64,000 nt of DNA from Chaetoderma sp. LZ-2023a (lineage: Eukaryota > Mollusca > Caudofoveata > Chaetodermatida > Chaetodermatidae): contig CM067369.1 of assembly GCA_034401795.1 (NCBI GenBank), forward strand, positions 183,497,445 through 183,561,444, given 5' to 3'. How positions within the stretch are numbered: position 1 is the first letter of the stretch; each line of letters begins with the position of its first letter. A model generated the notes under the pieces. It saw nothing but the letters and a program-made list of their open reading frames with translations, was not told where the DNA came from and did not search any database. The position numbers and the translations under genes are program-made. Of this stretch, positions 11,977 through 23,175 are shown piece after piece.

Positions 11977-12409
11977 CCGTTTTCCTAACCTAGCAAAATA
12001 GGTAAGATATTGTGTCCTCTGATATCGATAGCCAGGTGAGCTAATAATAATAAATTGATAAGAAGCGAATCTTATTAATGCATTTAACTGGAAATAATGC
12101 GCTAAGCTGTTGCTTACCAGCTGTTGTGTAAGCTGTTGCAGTCAATTGTATAACAGCAACAGCACTGTCTATAACAGCAACGGTCTTCAGCAATGGTGTT
12201 TACAAACTGTACACCAGCCTTTCTAATACTGGCTTTGTAACAATTAATCTCTAGACATTGGTGTGACAAGGGTTGAATAGTCATGCTGAAAACTGTTGCT
12301 GCACATGACAGTAACAGACATCTACAGCAAAACCATTTTCAAAATGTCCGTCACCATGCTACATGCTATCCAACAACTCAACTAAATTCATTGCTAGAAT
12401 TAATTGGCT

Positions 12410-12641
12410 TTAACCCTCAAATTTATTCAAGACAATTTAAATTTTCTCAAAGAAAATGTCCACTTGCCGACCAAGAGAAGACTATTTTTGAAAATTTATC
12501 ACTGGAATGACTGGCTCGGTTATCGAGCCAGTCATTCCAGTGGTATAATTTCAAAAAACGTCTTCTTTTAGTCAGCAAATGTACATTTCTCACGACCACT
12601 GCAGAAGCCGTTTTTGGCTGATATTTGTGTTAAATGGTTAA
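12410..12641. mobile_element. TTAA-flanked hairpin MITE
   Basis: TTAACCCTC on the left and ATGGTTAA on the right. The centre is a near-perfect palindrome (12500-12545) around GGCTCGGTTATCGAGCC. The arms extend outward through AAATTTATCACTGG / CCAGTGGTATAATTT to the AAGAGAAGACT / GTCTTCTTTTAGT words. Confidence 0.65.
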
Positions 12642-12833
12642 TGATGAATTAATTAAATAAATCTTTTAGAATCAGTATGTGAATATGGTACACTTCATCA
12701 GCTCACTACCTCACAGGGTATTAATTTCATTTCAATCCTGAGAATTAGAGTTGTGGTTTTAAATTACAAGATTAAATGTTTTCCTATGCTGGCTAAATAT
12801 CTAAGATATGTATTGTGTATGCCGACATACATG

Positions 12834-12918
12834 ACTTTGAATATTTTGATATTTATTTGACAGAAAGTTGTTGCATTCTAAGGCAGCAATGACTTTCAGT
12901 CAAATTATTATTTTGAAC
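12834..12918. repeat. Fold-back repeat, GAATATTTTGA family
   Basis: TTGAATATTTTGATATTTATTTGACAG is answered, after GTTGTTGCATTCTAAGGCAGCAA, by CTTTCAGTCAAATTATTATTTTG. This is an imperfect hairpin with arms of roughly 35 bp. Relatives occur near 11330, 17194, 18305, 28412, 38697, 38933 and 43530. Confidence 0.6.
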
Positions 12919-13678
12919 TAGTGAACAACTGCTGCTAAGTGAGTTTGATCACTCTGTCAAATGATTACAAGGGTTTTAGAATGCAGTTAAACATGCTATA
13001 AAGACCACCTGTACTAAATGCCTATTTTACTACATGCCGCCAAGCCGTTTATCTGATAGATTCAGAAATGGCATGGTTGAAATCATCATACTCATAACCC
13101 TGTACTAAACAAATTTTTGCTTCAAAATCCATCCAATAAAAAAATCCAATATGGCCGCAAAACATCCTGTATTTTGATTGGCCCACTGCGGCCATGTTTT
13201 TTTAACGGATCAACTTCCCTTGAATAAACTTTAATGGCCCTTAATCCCTAATTAGATCTGCCAAATTTCGATCCCTTCAGCGGTTCTGGAGAAGCTGTTT
13301 TGGCTAAAACTAGGTCAACCAAAATGGCCCCCGAACCATTTGACCAATCAAGTTCCCTTGAACAAACTTGGTTTAGCTCTTGCCCTAGATCATATTTCAT
13401 GGGGTTTGTTTCAATCCACCAAGCGGTTTCGGAGAAGATTTTTAGACGTTTCAAAAAATCGGCCAAAAATCAAGATGGCCACCGGCCAAATTGGCCGATC
13501 GGCTTCGTTTGAACAAACTTGGATCCCTATGCCCTAAGGATACTTCCTGCCAAAGATAACTTATATCGGCCTAGTGGTTCTTGAGAAGAAGTCGTTTAAA
13601 GGAAAAAGTTGACGGACAGACAGACGGACAGACGCCGGATGCCATGGCATAAGCTCACTTGGCCAGGTGAGCTAAAAA

Positions 13679-14292
13679 TTGGTAGTTCTGTTTAGGCAGA
13701 TAATCTGCTTTCCATTAGCAAAATTCACTAGTAAATCTATCTAACGAGATAAGCAACTGCTCATTTGGGAATTTACCTGTATTTAGCGAACACGCTTAAC
13801 ATTTTCTTATTTATCCGGACCTGTCAAATTGTTGTTTGGAGGTCAGAGAAATTGATAAATTAACGACCACTAGCAATACGAAAATTGGCTATTTAAAAGA
13901 ACACACTTCTTCTCATAAACAATAGAATAAGTCAAATTGATCATAATGCAATATCTCCAAATAATGTAGACCTTTCCCACATTGGCAGATTTTGGGAAAA
14001 TACGTTCTCACGTTGCAATGCGCGCATCACTTCTGGATGGTAACCATGCCAACCGAAGAGAAAACAGCATTACTTCACCATTACTCTCAGATACATCGCA
14101 GTTTACACCATTTATGTGAAGAACTAAGATCATTATATTATTGAAGTCATACATCATTAGAACGCTAAGCCAATTTTCCATACATTTATGTAATAGTTTT
14201 TATATTTTTCAAAAATTGTATCCAGTTAATAGTCCACTTGATTTAATGAATCTAAGTATAATGGTGTATTTTATACATGTGTATATGCAAAG
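13679..14292. other. Non-coding spacer
   Basis: AT-rich, no gene or recognisable repeat family. Confidence 0.5.
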
Positions 14293-15312
14293 ACGAGGCC
14301 CAAGGGGCCTATGTCACTCACCTGGAACACTGGCATTTTAAGTAGAAAGGCCACAGATCCTACATGTAGCCCTATATATTTTTGTCAAAATTGTTGGTAG
14401 GTAGTTTATGAGTAGTCTTTTAAATGAGTTTGTGGACATTTTTGGAAGTCCAATATGGCTGCCAAACATGGTACATTTTGAGTGTTCCACGGCGGCCATG
14501 TTTTTTTACATATCTATTTCCCTTGAACAAACTTTAATGGCCCTTAGCCTGTAATCATATCTCCAAGATGTCATTTTTGTGAGAATTAAAACATCCAAGA
14601 CCGCCGTCAAATTATGTGGTCAATTAAGTTTCCTTGAACAAACTTGGTTCAGCTCTTACCCTGGATAATATTTTATGAGCTTTGAATCGATCACACAAGC
14701 GGTTTCAGAGATTTTTAAAGACATTTATAAAATTGGTCAAAATCCAAGATGGCCACCAGCCAAATTGGCTGATCAGCTTCCTTTGAACAAACTTAGATTC
14801 CTATGCTTTCTGGATGCTTCCTGCAAAATAGATTGAACTCGGTCAGACATTTTGAATTTTACATTGCTTTAGTATGGGTGTTTTTTGCATGAAAAAGATC
14901 CAAGATGGCCAGCAAACCGTTAATCCGACAGTTTCAAGAGTAGAAATTTGAAATCAGCATACTGAAACACCTATATAAAACCAACGTCACCTTCAAACTA
15001 TTTGGCCAATCAAGTTCTGTTGAACAAACTTGGTTCAGCTCCTGCCTTAGATGATATTTCATGAGTTTTCAATTGATCACCAAAGTGGTTTTAGAGAACA
15101 TTTTTAGACATTTCTAAAAATTGACCAAAATCTAAGATGGCCATTGGCCAAGTTGGCCGATCAGCTTCATTTGAACAACCATGTATCTTCATGCCCTAAG
15201 GATACTTTCAGCCAAATATAATCGAAATCGGCCTAGTGGTTCTTGAGAAGTCGTTTAATGAAAATGTTCACAGCGGACGGTCGCCATGACCATGTGGCAT
15301 AAGCTCACTTAT
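14293..15312. mobile_element. Degenerate relative of the hairpin-bounded element
   Basis: Starts with CGAGGCCCAAGGGGCCTATG followed by TCACTCACCTGGAAC, like copy A. It contains diverged AAGATGGCC / CTTGAACAAACTTGG blocks and ends near CATAAGCTCACTT without the final GTGAGCT arm. It is therefore an older, shortened family member. Confidence 0.6.
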
Positions 15313-15870
15313 AATGAATAAACAACTCAGAATTTTTGGAATCACTTATAATGAATAGCTAAAAAATATAAGAAATAATACATTAATGTTTAGGCAATTG
15401 GAAGCCCTTTCCAATGAGGTATGATTTCGATAATATTGTGATTTTAGTTTATTCTAGCAAGTTTAAATTGCGGCATATTTTAGTTGTTGACTTTACCAGG
15501 CAGCAAGACATTACTGCCTAAGTAATTTTAAAGCCTAACATCTCAGTATCTCAGTTTTAAACAATCATAAGTACTGCATCTCGTACATGTATGTATATTA
15601 CCGAGGCAGACAGACCAGCGTTGAAGATTAGCAGGGGCCCGGTATCCTGTGGGTCCTAAATTTTAGGCTGGGCTACCAAAATTTCAAACTCACTACTCAC
15701 TAGCCCAGGTGAATAGGTACATTTTTCAATCCATCTTTTAAGATTGCGGACAAAAAATCATTTTATATATCTGACGAGTGTATTGCAGTTTGAGCCAATA
15801 TTAGTTAAGGTGCATATTCACAGCAGAATGCCTGAAAATAAAATTGTTAAAATTGTGTACTATTGGAGGC
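15313..15870. other. Non-coding spacer
   Basis: AT-rich, no coding signal. A weak fold-back with AGGCAGCAAGACATTACTGCCTAAG lies near 15500. Confidence 0.45.
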
Positions 15871-16382
15871 TTAAATTGTCTGCCTGGATGTAACTAATGA
15901 AACGAAATAAATCTTAACATCTGATGATTTCAATATGTATAAATTAATATAACTTTATTAGCTGTGAATTTGAATTAGGGACTCGTGTCTCCGACTCAAT
16001 TTCATAACTTAAACAAGAATTCCACGCAATTAAATGTCTCGTCTGTCTCGTGTTTGTCACAGTGGCATGGACCGTAACATTGAGTTTTGTATCAAGGTCA
16101 CAGTGACCTTTGAACTCAGTATCATCATGCTGCTTCCTAACAGTATAGGTGACCACATAGCCAAGTTTAGTTGCAATAGCCATAGGATTAAATGATCCTG
16201 AAATATAAGCTGAGAAGTTTTGCTAAACGCAAAAACTGAACCTTGTTGATGCCGTAGGAAAAGTGACACATGTCTCGCTTTCTCCTTCGCAGGCGAGACA
16301 AAAATTATATTAATTTATGTGTAATGCAATCATCATATGTTAAGATTTATTTCATTTCATTACGTCTAGGCATGCAATTTAA
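15871..16382. mobile_element. Non-autonomous element with about 55-bp inverted ends and TTAA borders
   Basis: The left arm (15871-15927) and right arm (16326-16382) are inverted copies of each other. The left begins TTAAATTGTCTGCCTGGATG, and the right read inward begins TTAAATTGCATGCCTAGACG; both then run through TAAATCTTAACAT. TTAA at both ends could be the target duplication. The interior includes TGTCTCGCTTTCTCC and GCAGGCGAGACAAAAA and a nuclear-receptor-type palindrome. It is non-coding. Confidence 0.7.
16095..16109. promoter_or_regulatory. Perfect palindromic nuclear-receptor half-site pair (ERE-like)
   Basis: AGGTCACAGTGACCT has two AGGTCA half-sites inverted with a 3-bp spacer, the arrangement of a consensus oestrogen response element. 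It is carried inside a repeat element. The match is seen directly; any receptor binding is an inference. Confidence 0.5.
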
Positions 16383-16627
16383 GTCTAAAAGTACCGATAT
16401 ACAATATTAACAATTTTATTTTCAAGCATTCTGATGTGAACATGCACCATTAAGATTGAAAACAATGTTTTAACACTTTCTACATTAGCAAATCCTAAAT
16501 TATTATATCCTGTATTTCCAAATGTCGGACCCTATGCGCCACTGCATCATACTGATAAAATTGGGCCCTTAAAAATTTGTCTGGGCCCTTTTAAGTTTTG
16601 CCTTCGGGGGACCAGGTGGCTAAATAA

Positions 16628-16867
16628 TTAACCCTTTAATGGTCAAGCCGGCCAAAACCAACCTCTGTTATGGTGTTGTGGAATGTCCATTTACAGGCCA
16701 AGAAAATACAATTTCTTTAAATTTACCACTGGAATGACTGGCTCGATAAACGAGCCAGTCATTCCAGTGATAAATTTAAAAAAATTGTATTATCTTGGCT
16801 TGTAAATGGACATTCAATAGGCAGATATTTATATTTTCTTGACCAAATTTGACAATTAAAGGGTTAA
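16628..16867. mobile_element. TTAA-flanked hairpin MITE, best preserved copy
   Basis: TTAACCCTTTAATGGTCAA on the left matches the inverse of the right end TTGACAATTAAAGGGTTAA. The interior (16681-16815) is a hairpin with arms of about 60 bp and a 5-nt loop (ATAAA). The arms start GAATGTCCATTTACAGGCCA and end TGGCTTGTAAATGGACATTC. At 240 bp with no ORF, the TTAA duplication and CCCTTT ends suggest mobilisation by a piggyBac-type transposase. Confidence 0.75.
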
Positions 16868-17354
16868 AAGGCTAAACCTCCATCACTGACAGACTACATC
16901 TAGGGTTTTTCTGACTGGTTGCATTTTGAAGTAAATTCAGACTGGAGAAATGTACTAACATTTAGCTATTAAAGTCTGAATATCTTTCTTTAATACCATG
17001 ATAAAAAGCTTAAAATACCATGCACAGTTTATGAGTGGCATCAGGTGTGGTATAATATCACCAAAATGGCTATTATGAAATGAGGGTAGTTTTCCTTTAA
17101 TTGATAACTCATCGACACTATTGTAAATAGGCTAAAATCTTTCCAAAACAAAAGCAAGTTAGTTACAACAATTTTGAGAACTATGTAAAAAATGTTCTGT
17201 TGAATATTTTGAACATAATTAGATGCTGCCTTAGGAAGCAATGTCTGGAAATCCAGTTATGCTCAAATGTTTAACAGTACATTCTATTTTGTTTTGGAAG
17301 AATGTTAAGCTATTTCTAAACTGTACTGTATATGCATGGGTGATTATTTCATAC
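16868..17354 (-). other. Intron sequence downstream of exon 17355-18206
   Basis: No exon recognised. A degenerate GAATATTTTGAA fold-back fragment lies at 17190-17270. Confidence 0.45.
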
Positions 17355-18206
17355 CTCTGTCTCCACTCGGTCCTGCGTGTGATGATGATGCATCACTGGC
17401 ATTTATAGAAAACTGTATGTTTTGCAGCATTTCACTTTCAGATATTTCTTCTGCCGTTATACCGCCTTTATAATCTACACTATTGTCATCTTGTTGGTCA
17501 GCGTCTTCCCACCCAGATCCATCCCCACTCTGCTCCAAGACATAGTCATAATCTAATTCCTGCGATGGGCCTGCTATGAGATTTGAATCTGAGTAAGATT
17601 GTGTTTCAATGTTTGAATGATATTGTTTGTGCGTGGCCACACTTTCTCTGGACCCAACAGGAACTAAAGCAGTAGAGGATTTATTAACAACACCGGGACT
17701 ATATGTTAGAGAATGACTTAGCGACGCAGAGTCATGATCGGGACTAGAATAAGATGGCAACTCCGAACTCCAAACATCACGAAGATTTGTGACTTTGTCT
17801 CCTGCTCTAGAAGCAATAGTGGAATGTGTTGTATCATGGGAACTACCTGACTGTCTTCTTTCTTGATAAGTCATTGTAATATCATCATCTATTCTTTCTT
17901 TTTTAATTTCAATAATATCACAATCAATAGTATTATCACTATCATCACTAGATCGCTTTCTCCGGGCAGCAGTTCTTGAGGGTGGCTGAGCAGGACTTGC
18001 TTTCTTTGATGCACTAGATTGGAAATTCTCTTTCCATGAATGAGTCTCTGGTAATCTTTGACTATGATTAGTTTCTTTTCTACGAGAACTAGATCCAATG
18101 TTCGATCCTGTATTAATTTGGAAAGCACTTGCTTCTTTTACACTATCTGCGAGAATAACACTCATAGAATAGTCTCGAATCCACTTTGGTGCATCACCCA
18201 CAATAT
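17355..18206 (-). CDS. Internal exon of an unrecognised host gene; acidic, Ser-rich, nuclear-type protein
   Basis: An 852-bp open exon with a pyrimidine-rich acceptor (TTTTTTCCAG) just above 18206 and a donor (AGAG|GTATGA) at 17354, phase 1 at both ends. It encodes about 284 residues starting IVGDAPKWIRDYSMSV. It has a basic cluster RTAARRKR near residue 65, a sumoylation-type motif IKKE (EIKKERIDDD), long Ser-rich linkers and an acidic stretch DYDYVLEQSGDGSGWED. Together these look like the disordered linker of a nuclear or transcriptional protein. No DNA-binding domain is visible and I do not recognise the family. The reading frame continues upstream of the acceptor only through intron or repeat sequence. 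It joins in frame to the coding exon at 28798-28936. Further 3' exons were not found. Confidence 0.6.
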
Positions 18207-18944
18207 CTGGAAAAAATTGAGGACACCTATTTATACATTGATTCGTGCAACAGGCAAATATCATAGAAATGCAAAATTCATTAGATGATTTAAGGAATGT
18301 GCTGGTGAATATTTTGAAACTAATTTTACTGGTAGCTATTGCTGCCACAGTTCGGATAGGCAAATTAGTCTCAAAATATCCAACAACCAAGCAAAATTGA
18401 GTTGAAAAGGATACAGCGGCATATCAAGGGCTAATAAGAAATATCCATTTCCAGGCCAACATGGCCAAGAATACAATTTTTGAAAATTGACCTGGCATGG
18501 CTGGAAATGGCTCGTAACAAATTATCAATATTGTGGTGTGTGAATTACTTTTAGACAAGTCTGTTATTTTGGAAAATTTATTTTATCAATATTTACCAAG
18601 AAGCCAAGGGGCCTTATCACTCACCTACGTCAGCAGCATTTGAACCAAGAACATGAAACACAATATCGAAATTTTGAATTGAAAATATGTGAGAAAGTAC
18701 ATAATTTCTGTATGAAATACGGACCTCTAAGCTCCTAAATGTGAAAATCTTGACATGGTTGACAGGAAACAAGAGAATTTTGGTCAGAACTTTTGGTTCA
18801 AAATGCACAAATTTTGGTTAGACATAAAAATGTACGATTACCACTGACCTGATCAATGGCCAATCAGAGTGACAGATGTCAAATTCATAATCATCAAGTC
18901 ACAAATTCAGGGCTTGACATTCATGACTGCCCACCTGCCTGGGG
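18207..18944 (-). other. Intron sequence with degenerate MITE pieces
   Basis: A GAATATTTTGAAACTAATTT fold-back lies at 18307-18375. A half-hairpin of the TTAA MITE family is near 18450-18515. A short GCCAAGGGGCCTTATCACTC fragment of the hairpin-bounded family is at 18603. The ORF at 18617-18808 has no signature. Confidence 0.5.
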
Positions 18945-19200
18945 AATGAAAGAAATTTCAATTTCCCTTTCTCCGAGAGCTAACAATACTTACCACTACA
19001 TTACTTATTCATAAACAGCTCAACTGAAGCTGTGCCTTTGGAATCTACATTTAGAAAGCTCTACCGGCTCCTGGAACCGGGTACCCGGTTCCCAACAACC
19101 GGGTACCTGCCTGCCAGATGCCCATATTGTTTGCATAGCTACTAAACAAGAGACAACTCATGGCTTGCATGGCTGGGAGGTAGGTTCCGTAATGTAATGC
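18945..19200 (+). repeat. DIRS-B 3' inverted terminal repeat
   Basis: Runs from AATTTCCCTTTCTCCGAG through AAACAGCTCAACTGAAGCTG and GGTACCCGG words. It is inverted with respect to 23401-23580, where AGCTTCAGTTGAGCTGTTTA is found. A second copy in the same orientation follows at 19205-19455, so the left end carries a direct duplication of about 255 bp. Confidence 0.75.
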
Positions 19201-19454
19201 TAAGTATTGAAGGAAATTTCAATTTCCCTTTCTCCGAGATCTAACAATACTTACCATTACATTACTTATTGATAATACAGCTACCCTGATAGCTGTGCTC
19301 TAGGAATCTAACTTTAGAAAGCTCTACTGGCTCCTGGAACCCGGTTCCCAACAACTGGGTACCCGCCTGTCAGAGCCGCCCATATTGTTTGCATAGCTAC
19401 CAAACAAGAGAACAACCCATGGCTTGCCTCCATGGGGCTGGGAGGCAAGGTCCG

Positions 19455-19560
19455 TAATGTAATGGTAAGTATTGTTAGATCTCGGAGAAAGGGAAATTAT
19501 AATTTCCTTCATTCTCCTTCAATCAATACTTACCATTAATTACTTATTGATAACACCAGA
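19455..19560. repeat. DIRS-B internal complementary region (circle-junction-like)
   Basis: The complement of the outer 3' terminal repeat (TCTCGGAGAAAGGGAAATTA) is followed directly by sequence matching the outer 5' terminal repeat (TTCTCCTTCAATCAATACTT). In DIRS elements this joined pair of termini is the template that restores the ends during replication. Confidence 0.7.
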
Positions 19561-19952
19561 TTTAGTCAATAACCTGGTGGGAAGGGGCAAGCCATACAAA
19601 GCCTCTTTTGCCCCTGGAGAAAGAACTTATACTTAAACTTGTCATACGGAGACCTAGAAGGACCGACAAGTTTGGGAACGAATCACATTCTCATAACCGC
19701 TCCCCTCCCCCTTTCTCCAAAACAGGGAGAGAATTCACGAACATGCATTTCGCCTGAAACACAAATGTGCAAAGAGGGTTAACAGCCCTTGACACCTAAT
19801 AAGAATAACATCATGAATTATGGACCACCAACCAACACACTTTCGACCAAACGTGTCCCATACGGTTGAATTCCTCTCGCTTGACCATGTTTGTTCTTAC
19901 TACTTTTGCTGAACAAAGTTACCAAAAGGAGACAAGCAGTGTGGTCACTAGA

Positions 19953-20690
19953 CTATCGTTTCAAAAGAGCTAAAGCGAGTGGATTGGCGGAGTCTGACAT
20001 ATCCCTCATATTGTAATCCGTTAAAGAGGACTCACAGTGCCATTGTGCAACGGCGATGATGTCCTCTAACGGAACACCATTGAATAGGGCGGTCGAGGCG
20101 GCTATTTCTCTAACATCGTGAGCCCTAGCGCATTGCACCTGGTGCCCAGTCGCAATCTCGTGGGTAGTCTGAATGCATTCTACTACCCAACAAGAGATAG
20201 TATCCATGGATGCGGTGCCATATGGCTTCTTATGGCAGATCCACAGATGTCTATCATTTGCCTGTAGAGTCTGTCCGTTTTTTGTACTTGGTCAAAGCAC
20301 GAACTGGACACCAGGCACTACTGGCATGATGATCAAACCTAGTTAATTTCGGTATAATGATCGGTTTGCCGGGATATTTCAAAGATTGATTCTTTGACAT
20401 AAATTCTTCTCTTGGCAGCAACCGCAGACCCTCTCCAGACAATAAATCATACGGCATAACGCCCCTCTCTGCTGAAAGCACATGGATCTCACTGCGCCTT
20501 CCAGTTGAGGGAGCTGCCAATAGAAAGACCGCCTTAAGAGTCAGATGCTTTAGACTAGCCGAACCCAACGGTTCGAAAGGGTGCTTGGCTAGCACATCAA
20601 GCATCAAAGATAGACTCCAGGCTGGAATGACTATCGGCGTGGCTGGCAGATCCGGTGAGTTATCTACCGAGGAACATCGCTGGCTCTACG
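19953..20690 (-). pseudogene. DIRS-B tyrosine recombinase, broken
   Basis: Integrates DIRS circles by site-specific recombination, without target duplication. The first piece (20607-20254) has the arginine motif GRRSEIHVLSAERG. The second piece (20207-19953) has the His-x-x-Arg box AHDVREIAAS and the C-terminal SSLTDYNMRDMS. A frame break separates them at about 20210-20254. Aligned by eye with the DIRS-C C-terminus (STFTSFYLKD), the catalytic Tyr position appears to be Asn, with a Tyr one residue earlier. The N-terminal core-binding part is largely lost. Inactive. Confidence 0.75.
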
Positions 20691-20819
20691 TCATGTAGAA
20701 TTACATAACTGGACCTTAAGGGTCCACCGTTAAATAGTTCATATTCAGTTATTAATTAAACAAGAGCAGATTACTGTTGTGGTCCGAGCTGAATCAGGAT
20801 CCCGTGCTTGGGCATTTCC

Positions 20820-21030
20820 TGATTGGTCAGCCCCTGGACGACGACGCTCTCGATTTGATGAAATCATCCCCTTTTATACTCTCTGCAACATCAGAACCTG
20901 GCTGCTTCAACCAATGAGAATTTAGCTGAACCAGCCAATCAGAGTGCTGGAAATCTGTGACGTATACACATCTATCTAAATATTATGATAGATATAGATG
21001 TGTAGATGACGTAGTACGTCACGTGTACGC
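20820..21030 (-). promoter_or_regulatory. Promoter-like cassette: TATA box, two CCAAT boxes, CRE-like sites
   Basis: Read on the minus strand: CRE-like TGACGTAC/TACGTCA words near 21006-21024 and GTGACGTA-type near 20958, inverted CCAAT boxes at 20940-20935 and 20915-20911, then TATAAAAG at 20878-20871. A further CCAAT-type word (ATTGGT) is at 20822. The spacing of CCAAT and TATA is typical of a pol II core promoter. It lies between the RT and recombinase remnants of DIRS-B, and no clear coding sequence follows. Function is inferred. Confidence 0.4.
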
Positions 21031-21045
21031 AAATCACTGATTATT

Positions 21046-21067
21046 TAGCTATATATATATATATATG
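21046..21067. repeat. Short (TA)n
   Basis: About nine TA units, just upstream of a stretch with no gene. Confidence 0.8.
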
Positions 21068-21479
21068 CGATTGCGACATTACAGAAACATTTCGAGAATA
21101 ATTTAACGGAGAAAGACGGCGATAACTCAGCCATTTCTGAACCGATTTTAAAACGGTTTATAGATTTGAGAAGCCCATCGAATTCTGGTGTTGATTGAGA
21201 CCTGATTCAATGGAAACAAATAATTATTTAAGAAATAAGATGTGCCTACTCGGCACACTAAAAGCGCCACTCGCTCTTGGACGTGCTACATGTGCTCTGT
21301 CAATACAGCGACTAGTGCGCTACACGTTTTAATGAACGTAGTCGTTTTTATGATAAAATTCCTCCCGTATAGGCTTGTACACGCTTATAGCTCTACCCGG
21401 GGGGGGTGTGTGTGTGTGCTTTATGGACCGAATCCAGGATGGATGGCGCGTACCCAGCTTAGCTGATACGGCTCGTACC

Positions 21480-22372
21480 CGACCGGTCAATCCATGCTTC
21501 ACCATGACGGGTAAACCCTGCCTTCCTTGAGATCGAATCGCATCCCCAAATAAACGAAGTGCTGAGTGGGTGTCAACTCGGATTTCTCCTCGTTGACTAT
21601 CCAGCCTAGATCTGAAAGTAATTTCAGAGTCAGAGCAGTATCCACTTCTAACCTGGCTGGCTTGTCCGCCTTGATAAGCCAATTAGTCTATGTAGATGTA
21701 AAGCGCCACGTTCTCATTTCTGAGAAACGCTGTCACCGCTAAGAACACTCTGGTGAAAACCCTTGGGGCAGTCGACAGGTTGAATGGGAGGACTAAAAAC
21801 TCCCAAACACGATTCTGAAACGTGAATCTCAGAAACCTGTAACAACTATTCATTGGAATGTGGAAATATGTATCTTTCAGATTGATAGACACACACCACA
21901 TTCCTTTTCTCAACCTTGCCATTACCAACCTGAGTTTCCATCTGACTGGAACCGAGGCGTATGGATAAACCAATTCAATGGCCTGAGATTGAGTACGGAT
22001 CTCCACACCCCTGTGCTCGTGGGGACAAGGAACATGTTTGAATAGAAGCCCGGAGTGCTCTGGTTTGCTGGTTTTATTGCTCCCTTCAGAAGCAAACCCG
22101 ACACTTCATTTTGAATGGCTTCTAACTTGTCTGGCTCCCTGGGTATGGGAGTCCAGACAGGTGCCAAAGACAGATTTTGTGGCAGGGAAATCCCACCACT
22201 CTGGCATGTATCCCTGGGATATCCACCCCAGGACCAGGCTGTCTGACGTCACACTAGAGCTGCGCGATAACCGATCTATCGTAAACCAGTTCAATATGGT
22301 GACGGTTTGCAAACCGCCGTAATTATGCTCAAACCGAAAAACTGAGTTTAATAAAATTTTAGGTTTAACCAA
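21480..22372 (-). pseudogene. DIRS-B reverse transcriptase fragment
   Basis: Reverse transcriptase of the DIRS/Gypsy-like type in at least three frames. The upstream piece (22167-21922) has PIPREPDKLEAIQNEV and the GFYSNMFLVP box. The next (22006-21683) has SINLKDTYFHIPMN, VLPFNLSTAPRVFT and LYIYID. At the catalytic YIDD box an extra base gives a stop, and the second Asp would read Asn even after the shift. The thumb-like continuation with WLIKADKP and YLGMRFDL runs to about 21500, then the domain stops. RNase H is not seen. Confidence 0.75.
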
Positions 22373-22379
22373 TACTGAT

Positions 22380-23175
22380 AAATCTTTTCCTACTTATAAA
22401 TAGTACTACTAAGGCAGCCTCTACATTGGTCTTGAGAACTATCAATTTGCAGACCAAAAGGAGTCTATTTTTGAAAAATTACAACTGCAATGACCGGCTA
22501 AAGTTCCATGAGATAATTAAAGTGGAAGTGGGACTTCCAGGGTATTGCTATTGGGAGTCCAAGCAATAAACATGGATGTCTAAAGTGGTACAAATACATG
22601 TAATTTGGTTAACAACATTGTTTTTAGAGATGTCAGGGCCAAAATAGAGGAAGTCCAGGACTTCCTTGGTATGTTTTTGGGGAGTGCAAACATGAACTTT
22701 GGGCGTATAGGACTCCGGGCTTATAAAACGGAACTGTATCGGATACACTCGGAGTACATTTAAGAATTAATTCCTAAATCATACTACACAAACGAATGTC
22801 AAACGATACGAGAAGGAACAACAAAATGAATTAACACTACTGCTGTAGAACAGGGTAAAACCATAGAACACACATCTTAATCCAAGAATCTTGAGATCAA
22901 CGATCAATGCAAGCAGATCGTGATTACACACAAAACGTGACACAATTCTAATGTTTCTGGTACAAAAATGCACGCAGCTACCAAGAATAAGATGCGCGAA
23001 TTAATGAAACAGTTCCTTCACCAACTAATGCGAGTAATAAAAGGGTGTGACGTCACCCGCTCGGACCACACGGCTGAACGATTTAAGCCAATTTTAGTGT
23101 TAAAAAACGTAGACAAATGCCAACATTTCATATCACTGCCCGATCGCCGTTGGGATTTAAAGGAGGCGTTCTTAC
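22380..23175. other. Unassigned sequence where DIRS-B gag would be expected
   Basis: No gag-like reading frame. A degenerate TTAA-family hairpin fragment (GCAGACCAAAAGGAGTC) is near 22450. A palindromic CRE, TGACGTCA, is at 23047-23054, inside GTGTGACGTCACCCG. Confidence 0.45.

Larger units (their letters stand above)
10891..13678. mobile_element. Hairpin-bounded non-autonomous element, copy A
   Basis: A near copy of the sequences at 48411-51914 and 59567-63070. The left end has AGGCCC-AAG-GGGCCT, a 6-bp stem with a 3-nt loop. The right end has AGCTCAC..GTGAGCT followed by AAAA. The interior holds hairpin MITEs and blocks rich in AAGATGGCC / AACAAACTTGG / TTCCTGCCAAA. No ORF has a domain, and no target duplication is evident in any copy. 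Ends defined by hairpins without a duplication would suit a rolling-circle (Helitron/Helentron-like) derivative, but I see no replicase and cannot confirm that. Confidence 0.7.

Noticed and set aside
18207..18390. Upstream extension of the frame over exon 17355-18206
   Set aside because: It crosses a clear splice acceptor and a fold-back repeat; only the part below 18206 looks exonic.
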